Positions 7,018-14,231 of a stretch of DNA of 47,102 bases are shown piece after piece. The position numbers and the translations under genes are program-made. Every line of letters begins with the position of its first letter. Position 1 is the stretch's first letter. Source of the stretch: an uncultured Clostridia bacterium (GTDB lineage Bacteria; Bacillota; Clostridia; Oscillospirales; Ruminococcaceae); NCBI GenBank assembly GCA_947625155.1, contig CANQNG010000017.1, forward strand, positions 1 to 47,102. Reading direction: 5' to 3'. The notes under the pieces were generated by a model. That model was given only the letters and a program-made list of their open reading frames with translations, was not told the origin of the DNA and searched no databases.

Positions 7018-8961
7018 TCAATTTGCCTCCACCGTCACCATTTCCCCAGTCACACGGCGGAGTTTTTCCGTATCAAATTCTTTTCCATGCCGTGTCCGTA
7101 TCCGGAACAGGTGCTCATCCCGGCTGCGTTCTGCGCTGAGAATATCACTCGCTGTAAATTTGTCTGCATCCGTGCAGATATATTCCAACACCCGCACGGC
7201 ATAGCAGGTATCCAGTTTCCGAAGACTTTTCGCAAGCAGTTCCTGATTCTGCCGGATATAGTGCAGTACCTTGTCGATCTGCTCCAGCAATGCCTTGAAA
7301 AACTGCTCGATGACCGCCCTGTCCTGTCCTGTCGTGCGGGCAAGGTCTTTCATGATGCTGTCCGTGACACGCTTTTGCTGCCAGTCGGTGAGCTTCCGGA
7401 AATTTTCATTGGTCAGCATTTTGGCATTTTGTATCTGCTTTGCTTTCGGCTTCAGAAAATCTGTCAGAAAGCCAAGCGGTATATCAATGATCGCAATTGC
7501 CGGCATCCAAATGACTACGACATTCAATGCTGCACAGACCAGCTTGCACACGCCCCTTAATGGAATGATGCGGCGGGGTCTTCGTAAGAAATCAGCCGTT
7601 TCCTGTTCTGTGGCTTCGGAAAGATTGATCACCGCAAACTCGATCTCTTCCCCGATCTCCTGCGTTTTTTGACGGACATATGTTCTGTATTCTTCCACGC
7701 AGTCTTTGATCTGTTCCTGCAAAGCGGTCAGCACACCGGCTTCTTTGAAACAGTTCTCAAAATTTGTCTGGAGACGGAACGGACTTTGAACACGGTAATT
7801 TTCTTCTATATATGCACTGCGTTGTTTCACATAAAATTCCCGGAACTGATTGACGATCTGTTGTTGGCTATGATGTATGACCTCATTTTGCCGACTTTCG
7901 AGCGTGCCTGTAATGCGTTCCTGCAGGTTTGCTACCTTTTCCCGGAACATTGTCAGCAATTCGGTATCTTTCTCCAGTGCCTGCAAAGCCTTGTGCAGCT
8001 GTACAGACGGCTCGTCCAGCATGGTCTGTGATTTGAACAACAGGCAGTTCTTTTCGAGCATCGCACCGATCTGCGCAACAAAGGCAGGGTAATCAGAGGC
8101 TTCCACAAAATCAGGTCTATTTTCATGCTTTCCTTTCCATGCAGCGAGCAGAAATACCGGAATGACTGTCATGATCTCACGATAGCCCTTTTCAGCAGCA
8201 TGGTGTTCCAACCGATCCGTCCAGCCGGATAAACGCTGTTCGTCTGTCCTTTCTTTCCAGAGAGCCGGAGCTGCTTCAAAACGTTTCAGGTGAGAACCAT
8301 TGCTGATATTGTCCTTATGGTTGAGCAGAACGATCATAGGTCTGTGGTATTCAGCAATGCGGTCCAGAACGGTAAAAACTTCCTCTGTGATCGTATCATC
8401 CGCCACGACAAAGCAGATCATATCCGCCTGCGAGATCACCCGCATGGCAATTTCCGTGTCCTTTGCGCCGTCTGCTTCACCAGCCCCGATCCCGGGCGTG
8501 TCTATGATCTTCAGACCTTTCCATGAGAATACACGGTTGAACCGTGTCGTACGTTGTGAGCCTTTCCCGATAAAAAGATCTCCCTCTCCGCACATAATGG
8601 CATGGAGCGTGGATTTCCCTGCTTTTGTCCTGCCCATCAGAGCCAGCGAAAAGCCATGACTTGCCAGTTCTTTCTGTGCCATAGCAGATGAGAGCTGTTC
8701 GAGCGTTTCCCACACCTGTATCCGGTAAGCGGTCTGAAATGTCAGGAGTAAATTTTTAAGCTCCGAATTGGAGATGTCCCCCATACCGGAAAGCCGTTTC
8801 TGTAATACCGACCCCTCACTTTTGAGCCGTTTAAGGATGTCTTGCAGATCTCCCAGATCCGATGCTGCCACACGGCTGATCTGCCCAAGGTCAAGGTGCA
8901 GCTCTTTCTCCTCGGCGGAAAATAATGTACTTTGCTGCCGCTGCAGTTCTTCCAGAGCCAT
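7018..8961 (-). CDS. dynamin-like GTPase (first of pair)
   Basis: A 647-aa protein. The G domain begins after a roughly 100-residue helical N-terminus: GRTKAGKST (110-118), DTPGIGAG (154-161) and NHKD (214-217). A helical stalk follows. About residues 478-510 contain a strongly hydrophobic paddle-like segment (VCKLVCAALNVVVIWMPAIA), consistent with membrane insertion. It differs clearly from the second dynamin, so the pair is not a recent duplication. AGGAG within the end of the preceding small gene sets the start. The two GTPases and the 114-aa protein appear to form one operon. Confidence 0.85.
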   Translation of the reverse strand: MALEELQRQQSTLFSAEEKELHLDLGQISRVAASDLGDLQDILKRLKSEGSVLQKRLSGMGDISNSELKNLLLTFQTAYRIQVWETLEQLSSAMAQKELASHGFSLALMGRTKAGKSTLHAIMCGEGDLFIGKGSQRTTRFNRVFSWKGLKIIDTPGIGAGEADGAKDTEIAMRVISQADMICFVVADDTITEEVFTVLDRIAEYHRPMIVLLNHKDNISNGSHLKRFEAAPALWKERTDEQRLSGWTDRLEHHAAEKGYREIMTVIPVFLLAAWKGKHENRPDFVEASDYPAFVAQIGAMLEKNCLLFKSQTMLDEPSVQLHKALQALEKDTELLTMFREKVANLQERITGTLESRQNEVIHHSQQQIVNQFREFYVKQRSAYIEENYRVQSPFRLQTNFENCFKEAGVLTALQEQIKDCVEEYRTYVRQKTQEIGEEIEFAVINLSEATEQETADFLRRPRRIIPLRGVCKLVCAALNVVVIWMPAIAIIDIPLGFLTDFLKPKAKQIQNAKMLTNENFRKLTDWQQKRVTDSIMKDLARTTGQDRAVIEQFFKALLEQIDKVLHYIRQNQELLAKSLRKLDTCYAVRVLEYICTDADKFTASDILSAERSRDEHLFRIRTRHGKEFDTEKLRRVTGEMVTVEAN

Positions 8962-8967
8962 GCGCTC

Positions 8968-9312
8968 CTACTCTGCCGGCATATCTGCAAAACGTCCAAG
9001 CGTCCGGAGCAGATCCTGTTCAGCAGAACTGAGGACTGTCGGTTCAAGGCTTTCCTCGTCCAGAACAGCAAGCTGCCAGCACATCCGATAGATCCAGTTT
9101 CTGTTCCCCTCTGTTTCCGCCTGATATGTCTGTAGTGCTTCCGGGAGCGTGACACTCTTCTCTGCATCATTGAGTACATCGTAAATGATCTCCCGGTATG
9201 CAGCAAGTGCATCCGAGGAAAGCAGATGTTCGATCCACCGTATCTGTCTGGAGTGCATTTCTTCCTGCAGCACCGTCATATGCCCAAGAAGTGAAAATGC
9301 CTCGCCTGCCAT
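8968..9312 (-). CDS. small protein leading the dynamin operon, unknown
   Basis: A 114-aa, helical, acidic protein with no recognised domain or membrane segment. It carries EEMHSRQIRWIEHLLS early and WIYRMCWQLAVLDEES in the middle. The ATG at 9312 is chosen because AAAGGAGGAACCCAT directly precedes it; the upstream ATG at 9360 has no binding site and lies in the promoter. It is the first gene after the operon promoter, six bases ahead of the first dynamin, so it is probably an accessory factor for the GTPase pair. No function can be assigned from sequence. Confidence 0.75.
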   Translation of the reverse strand: MAGEAFSLLGHMTVLQEEMHSRQIRWIEHLLSSDALAAYREIIYDVLNDAEKSVTLPEALQTYQAETEGNRNWIYRMCWQLAVLDEESLEPTVLSSAEQDLLRTLGRFADMPAE

Positions 9313-9350
9313 ATGGGTTCCTCCTTTTTCAGGATATTCCTGTCTTTTAT

Positions 9351-9379
9351 AGTATATCACATCCCCCGAAATTTGTCAA
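9351..9379 (-). promoter_or_regulatory. promoter of the dynamin operon
   Basis: A near-consensus sigma-A promoter on the - strand: TTGACA (9374-9379), 17-base spacer, TATACT (9351-9356). It lies about 40 bases upstream of the first gene. Confidence 0.8.
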
Positions 9380-9400
9380 TATTGTTGTCATATATCGATC

Positions 9401-9874
9401 TCACGCAAAATAGGACCTTACATGACAGCCCGCTGCTTTTTCTACATACCCGCAGAATGCAGACACTTCCGCATATCCGCTGTGAAACATTTTCCCGTCC
9501 AGATAGGAAACAGAATTCACAACGATATGCATATGATACAAAGAATTTTCCCTTTCCTTTTCATGCAGACACCAGATCACCTGATAGGCATCCTTGAAAT
9601 ACGCTGCAATACAGATGCTCAGTGTGACTGCTTTTACCGGGTCATTTACGCTTTTATCATAGGAAATAATAAAATGGATCAACGGATCTCCGCTGACCTT
9701 ATGGAAATATTTCCGCACACACAGCATCTGGTGGCAAGTATGTTCAAGATGCTGCGCATCCACGCCATATCCTCCGATCTGTAAAGCCCTTTCCCCATTT
9801 TCCAGATACCGGCAAGCGTTGCACAAGTACGAAACACCTCCGTCCGTGCGCCGTATTACTTTAACAGCGACCAT
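9401..9874 (-). CDS. short relaxase (MobA-like)
   Basis: A 157-aa protein matching the N-terminal catalytic core of MobA/relaxase-type nucleases, which nick oriT and carry the strand into the recipient. Visible motifs are an N-terminal MVAVKVI strand, a candidate tyrosine near residue 16 or 23, IHFIISYD with H67, and the metal-binding YHMHIVVNSV (H114, H116, N120). The usual long C-terminal region is absent. The closing motif KAAGCHVRSYF with a stop suggests a natural minimal relaxase rather than random truncation, but truncation cannot be excluded. The start overlaps the end of mobC by 19 bases with AGGCGG upstream, so the pair is coupled. Confidence 0.75.
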   Translation of the reverse strand: MVAVKVIRRTDGGVSYLCNACRYLENGERALQIGGYGVDAQHLEHTCHQMLCVRKYFHKVSGDPLIHFIISYDKSVNDPVKAVTLSICIAAYFKDAYQVIWCLHEKERENSLYHMHIVVNSVSYLDGKMFHSGYAEVSAFCGYVEKAAGCHVRSYFA

Positions 9875-10134
9875 AGTGCATCCGCCTCGCTTTCCAATGC
9901 GGCTGATCGTTCCGTTGCATATTCCCGAACCAATGTACAGGCAGTATTCACTACATTCTGTATCTTTACCATTTGCGCAGGTGTAAGTCCCTTTTTTCCG
10001 TGCATTGCCTGTGAAAGAATAAAACTGCTCATAGTTTGCTTTTCTTTTTTGGCTTGTTTCTGAATGGCTGCATATTGTTTTTCAGACATTCTGAGCGAAG
10101 TGACCTTGGTTCTCTTTTCCGCTGTATCTCTCAT
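9856..10134 (-). CDS. MobC-like relaxosome protein
   Basis: A 92-aa protein. The N-terminus (TKVTSLRMSEKQYAAIQKQA) has the ribbon-helix-helix pattern of MobC/relaxosome accessory proteins, and the C-terminal half is helical. Proteins of this kind bind oriT and help load the relaxase. GGAGATGG precedes the ATG. It overlaps the relaxase gene, which confirms a mobilization module. oriT would be expected in the upstream 230 bases. Confidence 0.75.
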   Translation of the reverse strand: MRDTAEKRTKVTSLRMSEKQYAAIQKQAKKEKQTMSSFILSQAMHGKKGLTPAQMVKIQNVVNTACTLVREYATERSAALESEADALWSLLK

Positions 10135-10367
10135 AATACCATCTCCATATCAATATATTATAGGAAATTGCAGGGCTCGCTAAAGCTCGCATTATCTTAT
10201 TGTATTACATTTTTTCAATTTTCAAATATATATCATTTTAATGTATGAGGGAAATCTGATCTGAAAGGAGATAATTCCATGTAAACTGTATCTGTATCAG
10301 CTTCGCTGAACGTACACCCTCAGAACGTTCACACGGCTGCTGCCCATCACATCATCAGGAGGTCATT
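10135..10367. other. divergent intergenic region, candidate oriT and leader
   Basis: The region lies between mobC (-) and the DUF960 gene (+). It contains GCTCGCTAAAGCTCGC near 10176-10191 (a direct repeat of GCTCGC), a long AT-rich stretch, and a good ribosome binding site (AAAGGAG) followed by ATG TAA at 10279-10284, a start-stop pair. Small dyads follow (TCAGC TTC GCTGA, GAACGT...). The oriT assignment is inferred from position only. Confidence 0.4.
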
Positions 10368-10652
10368 ATGTTTCGCAATTCACGCTATCTGACACGTGGA
10401 GTGCAGTCGGAGATCCCGCCTGCACTCCAGCTTTTTCTGTGGAATTGTATCGACAACCTTCCCGAACCCAAAGACTATTTTCAGGTCTTTGAGCTAAGTC
10501 AGTCCGGATGTCTGCAAACCATCCACCATTTCAGCGAACAGCCGGAATACCATATGCACTATTGCATTCCGGAAAAACATCTCATTTCCGCCAAGGTCTA
10601 TGTCATAGATGACACAGAACACTCGACCATGCTCCTTGCAGAGGAGTATTAG
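10368..10652 (+). CDS. DUF960 family protein
   Basis: A 94-aa protein of the DUF960 family, recognised by MFRNSRYLTRGVQSEIPPAL followed by LQLFLWNCIDNL and DYFQVFELS. Members are small, of unknown function, and common on plasmids and integrative elements of Firmicutes. AGGAGG sits six bases before the ATG. It opens a + strand set with an amidoligase, a glutamine amidotransferase and an integrase, all in the same direction and closely spaced. Confidence 0.8.
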   Translation: MFRNSRYLTRGVQSEIPPALQLFLWNCIDNLPEPKDYFQVFELSQSGCLQTIHHFSEQPEYHMHYCIPEKHLISAKVYVIDDTEHSTMLLAEEY

Positions 10653-10705
10653 CCCCTGTCATTCCATCGACAGGGGTAATTTTCATGTCTTGAGGAGGAC
10701 GACCC

Positions 10706-11809
10706 ATGAACAAGATCGTATGCTCACATTGTAGTGCCGTCATTGAAGATCACGACTACTATGAGATCAGCGGGCAGATCATCTGTGGTGACTGCCGTGA
10801 CAATTACACTGTTACCTGCGACTGCTGCGATTCGCTGATCTGGGATCCCGATAATTGCAGTGACGATGAAGACATCTGTCTTTGCGGAAACTGCTATGAA
10901 CGGTATTACACCCATTGTTACAGATGCGGACGGATCGTTGAAATTGACAGAACCAGTCTTTACGACAGTGATGCCTATTGCAATGATCGTTATCAACAGA
11001 TCATGGAAGACAGTGCGATCCATGAATATGGTTACAAACCGAAGCCGAAATTCTTCGGCAAGTACGGTGAGACTTCTGACCGCTATTTCGGTGTGGAACT
11101 GGAGATCGATGATGCAGGTCAGGACAGGGACAACGCACAGGAGCTGCTTGACATTGCCAATGTATCTGAAGAACATATCTACATTAAATCAGATGGTAGT
11201 CTGGAAAATGGTATGGAAATTGTAACGCATCCCATGACGCTGGCGTATCATGAAACCCAATTTGATCGGGGTGCCATATTACATAAAGCACTTTCCCTTG
11301 GCTATCGTTCACACCAGTCAGGTACTTGCGGGCTGCATATCCATGTCAACCGGAAAAGCCTTGGCAGTTCCGAACAGGAACAGGATGAGATCATTTCAAG
11401 AATCCTGTATTTCGTAGAGCATCACTGGAATGAAATGATGCGTTTCAGCCGCCGTTCGGAATCTGCTATGAACCGCTGGGCAGCCCGATACGGGTACGAA
11501 GCGACGCCCAAAAAGATTCTGGACAAAGCGAAAAACAGCTATGCCCGCTATTGTGCCGTGAACCTTACCCCAAGAGAAACTGTAGAATTTCGTTTGTTCC
11601 GTGGCACGCTCCGGCTGAATACGCTGCTTGCTACCCTGCAACTTGTCGATCACATCTGCTGTCTCGCCTGTGAGCTGACAGACAAGGAATTGCAGGAACT
11701 CTCTTGGTCGGAATTTGTTTCTGAAATTTCAGAACCGGAATTGATCCAGTACCTGAAAGAACGCAGACTTTACATCAACAATGCTATTGAAAGTGAGGAG
11801 GAAATATAA
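10706..11809 (+). CDS. amidoligase family protein with zinc-binding N-terminus
   Basis: A 367-aa protein. The first 100 residues hold many CxxC pairs (CSHCSA, CGDCRD, CDCCDS, CGNCYE, CYRCGR), forming LIM/treble-clef-like zinc domains. The rest matches the Amidoligase_2 family of the COOH-NH2 ligase superfamily: FGVELEID, KSDGSLENGMEIVTHPMT, CGLHIHVNR and TVEFRLFRGTL give the conserved E, D, H and R residues of the ATP-dependent active site. The family is predicted to form amide bonds on peptides or amino acids. Its partner downstream is a class II glutamine amidotransferase. GAGGAGG precedes the ATG; the stop overlaps the next ATG as TAATG. Confidence 0.85.
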   Translation: MNKIVCSHCSAVIEDHDYYEISGQIICGDCRDNYTVTCDCCDSLIWDPDNCSDDEDICLCGNCYERYYTHCYRCGRIVEIDRTSLYDSDAYCNDRYQQIMEDSAIHEYGYKPKPKFFGKYGETSDRYFGVELEIDDAGQDRDNAQELLDIANVSEEHIYIKSDGSLENGMEIVTHPMTLAYHETQFDRGAILHKALSLGYRSHQSGTCGLHIHVNRKSLGSSEQEQDEIISRILYFVEHHWNEMMRFSRRSESAMNRWAARYGYEATPKKILDKAKNSYARYCAVNLTPRETVEFRLFRGTLRLNTLLATLQLVDHICCLACELTDKELQELSWSEFVSEISEPELIQYLKERRLYINNAIESEEEI

Positions 11810-12024
11810 TGCGGGTTGTATCCATCATTCTTCGGATGTTCCGTCAGATCTCATGGAAAGAGATCCAGCTTTTCTGCCAGACGATCATCAATTTGTTTTC
11901 GATCATTCAGTGCAAAGGCAAATTTCTGAGGTTATTTCAGAAAATCAACGCTCTCTATGTGTTTCTGCTTTTGCTGAGTCATGTCACCATACGTTTCGGA
12001 ATGCAAAAGGGGGTAGTTCTATAA
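11809..12024 (+). CDS. small ORF between amidoligase and amidotransferase, frame uncertain
   Basis: A 71-codon frame starts at an ATG with an ideal AGGAGG (spacing eight) and ends TAATG at the start of the amidotransferase. Its translation is hydrophobic/basic and not recognised. The -1 frame over the same bases also has no stop, shows more G-first codons and gives a balanced sequence (HHSSDVPSDLMERDPAFLPD), running straight into the downstream gene. So either this frame is real, or a one-base change near the start has moved a small gene out of phase. Confidence 0.4.
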   Translation: MRVVSIILRMFRQISWKEIQLFCQTIINLFSIIQCKGKFLRLFQKINALYVFLLLLSHVTIRFGMQKGVVL

Positions 12025-13004
12025 TGTGTTCACTGTTCGGGTATCTTGATCACAAAGGAAAAATCGGAAGTAAAGCCCTGCAGCGACTGGTACAGAAACT
12101 TGCCGACGCTGCGGAGGAACGTGGTACAGATGCTACGGGAATTGCCTATTTTCAGCATGAAAAGCTGCATATTTACAAACGCCCCAAGCCAGCTCATAAG
12201 ATGCGTTTTCACATCCCTTCCAGTGTACGTACAGTCATGGGACACACTCGTTTCGCTACACAGGGGAGTGAAAAACAGAACTGGAACAATCATCCCTTTG
12301 CAGGAAAAGCCAGCGGAGATGACTTTGCGCTTGCACATAATGGGATACTCTACAATGACAAGACGTTGCGCAGATCGCAGCATCTTCCGGAAACCAAGAT
12401 CGAAACTGACTCCTACATAGCTGTGCAGCTGTTGGAACACTACGGCAGCATCACACCGGAAACCATGCAGAAAATGGCAGAAACCGTTCAGGGCAGTTTT
12501 GTGTTTACAATACTGGATAAACAACAGACACTGCACATCATCAAGGGAAGCAACCCATTGCATATTTACCACTTTGAAAGATCCGGATTGTATGTATATG
12601 CCTCTACGGAATCGATCCTGAAAGCTGCACTTTCCGAAACAATCCTGAAAAAAGCAGTCTACACGGAGATCCCGTTTCATGAAGGTGAGATCCTTTCCAT
12701 CGACTGTAACGGAAATATCACCCGGAATACATTTGTACCCGAGCCATTCATCACAGGAAACAAATGGCTTCCGCAGAGTGCATGGTATGATGACTATTTA
12801 TATGAGGAGGAACTGTTGCTGGATAATTGCAAATACTATGGCGTGAGTGAAGGTGCAGTGACAACTCTGCTGGCATATGGCTATACACCAACGGAAGTGG
12901 AAGATATGCTGATGGACACAACCTCACTGGAGCGGTCACTCCGGCAGGTAATGTACTCTGACGAGGCACCTCCACGAAAGGAGGAATTCTATGCGCAGGG
13001 GTAA
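12024..13004 (+). CDS. class II glutamine amidotransferase
   Basis: A 326-aa Ntn-hydrolase. The start is fixed by the catalytic cysteine directly after Met (MCSLFGYLD), which must become the free N-terminus. Further family signs are RGTDATGIAYF, VMGHTRFATQGS, NNHPFAG, ALAHNGILYND and ETDSYIAVQLLE. It resembles GATase_6/PurF-like glutaminase domains, releasing ammonia from glutamine. No synthase domain is fused: the last 100 residues are acidic and unassigned, so ammonia is probably passed to the amidoligase encoded two genes upstream, or the two enzymes modify the same product. AAAGGGGG precedes the ATG. The 3' end overlaps the integrase start by 14 bases. Confidence 0.85.
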   Translation: MCSLFGYLDHKGKIGSKALQRLVQKLADAAEERGTDATGIAYFQHEKLHIYKRPKPAHKMRFHIPSSVRTVMGHTRFATQGSEKQNWNNHPFAGKASGDDFALAHNGILYNDKTLRRSQHLPETKIETDSYIAVQLLEHYGSITPETMQKMAETVQGSFVFTILDKQQTLHIIKGSNPLHIYHFERSGLYVYASTESILKAALSETILKKAVYTEIPFHEGEILSIDCNGNITRNTFVPEPFITGNKWLPQSAWYDDYLYEEELLLDNCKYYGVSEGAVTTLLAYGYTPTEVEDMLMDTTSLERSLRQVMYSDEAPPRKEEFYAQG

Positions 13005-14166
13005 TCACGAAGGCAGTATTTACAAGGATGCACAGGGACGCTGGCGTGGTGTCATTACCTTGTATAGCACTGACGGAAAATCCAAAAAGAAATATCTCTA
13101 TGGCAGAACCAAGCGTGAAGTGACAGAAAAAATGAAGAAGATGCAGCTTGAAATTCTGAGCGGCAATTATATTGAGCCTGACCACACGACACTTTACAGC
13201 TATCTGTGTACATGGCTTGACACCTATTGCCGTACAGAAGTCCGTGCAACCACGCTGATCAATTATGAAACCTATATCAAAAGACACATTCAGCCAGCGA
13301 TCGGCAAGATCCAGATGAATGAACTGAATGCCTTTACCTTGCAGCAGTTCTACAATGATCTGCTGAAACATGGTAATCTTCTGCGTGAGGGCGGTCTTAG
13401 CCCCAAAACGCTTCGTAACCTACACAATATGCTGCATAAAGCACTGGGACAGGCAGTGTCACTGGGCATACTTTCAAAAAATCCGGCGGATCTTGTCGTG
13501 CTTCCCAGACGTACCAAACAGGAACGGAAATTTTTCACAGTAGAAGAACAGCAGACATTGCAAGCTTGCCTTCCCACCGAACGCCTTGGTATGGCAGTTC
13601 TGCTGGATCTGTATACCGGAATGCGGCAGGGGGAGCTGCTGGGAATGATGTGGAAAGATGTGCATATTGATCTGAATGGGCAGAGCTATCTGCGTGTCAC
13701 GCAAACATTAAACCGTATTTTGACGAACGATCCAAACAGCAGGAACCGGACAGAACTTGCGATCGGTATCCCCAAAACAGCACATTCTGTCCGCATTATT
13801 CCTTTACTGCCGGAAATAGCAGAGAAATTGCTGGAATATCAAAAACAGCAAGCTGACCATTACCGGGAAAACGGCATCACACCCAATGGCTTTGTCTTTA
13901 CAAATAAAGACGGCGGGTTGATCGATCCGAAGAATTTTCAGAGTGCTTTCAAGAGTATGCTGAAAAGAAATGGCATCCGGGTGATCAATGTGCATGGTCT
14001 GCGGCATACCTTTGCTACAAGGGCACTGGAATCAGGGATGTCTGTGAAAACACTGTCCAAGGTATTAGGTCATGCCAATGCAGGCTTCACGATGGATACC
14101 TATATGCACGTTACCGAATCGCTCAAAGCCGATGAAATGGAGAATCTGCAAAAGTTTCTGGAATAG
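12991..14166 (+). CDS. tyrosine recombinase / integrase (element 1)
   Basis: A 391-aa phage-type integrase. The N-terminal AP2-like arm-binding region (GSIYKDAQGRWRGVITLYST) is followed by a SAM-like core-binding domain and the catalytic domain with LYTGMRQGELLG (Arg I), HGLRHTFATRAL (His-x-x-Arg), LGHAN (His III) and DTYMHV (Tyr). All catalytic residues are present, so it is probably active. AAGGAGG precedes the ATG inside the end of the amidotransferase gene. That overlap ties the amidoligase operon to a mobile element. A strong hairpin follows. Confidence 0.9.
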   Translation: MRRGNHEGSIYKDAQGRWRGVITLYSTDGKSKKKYLYGRTKREVTEKMKKMQLEILSGNYIEPDHTTLYSYLCTWLDTYCRTEVRATTLINYETYIKRHIQPAIGKIQMNELNAFTLQQFYNDLLKHGNLLREGGLSPKTLRNLHNMLHKALGQAVSLGILSKNPADLVVLPRRTKQERKFFTVEEQQTLQACLPTERLGMAVLLDLYTGMRQGELLGMMWKDVHIDLNGQSYLRVTQTLNRILTNDPNSRNRTELAIGIPKTAHSVRIIPLLPEIAEKLLEYQKQQADHYRENGITPNGFVFTNKDGGLIDPKNFQSAFKSMLKRNGIRVINVHGLRHTFATRALESGMSVKTLSKVLGHANAGFTMDTYMHVTESLKADEMENLQKFLE

Positions 14167-14168
14167 AT

Positions 14169-14197
14169 GTTCAGCTCCCCTGCATGGGGAGCTGAAC
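14169..14197. terminator. hairpin between convergent genes
   Basis: A perfect 12-bp stem (GTTCAGCTCCCC, loop TGCAT, GGGGAGCTGAAC) lies between the integrase and the opposing unknown gene. It has no long T run on either side, so a bidirectional terminator is likely but not certain. Confidence 0.55.
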
Positions 14198-14231
14198 TGA
14201 CATCTTTCATCAAAATGGAAATAGGATACGC

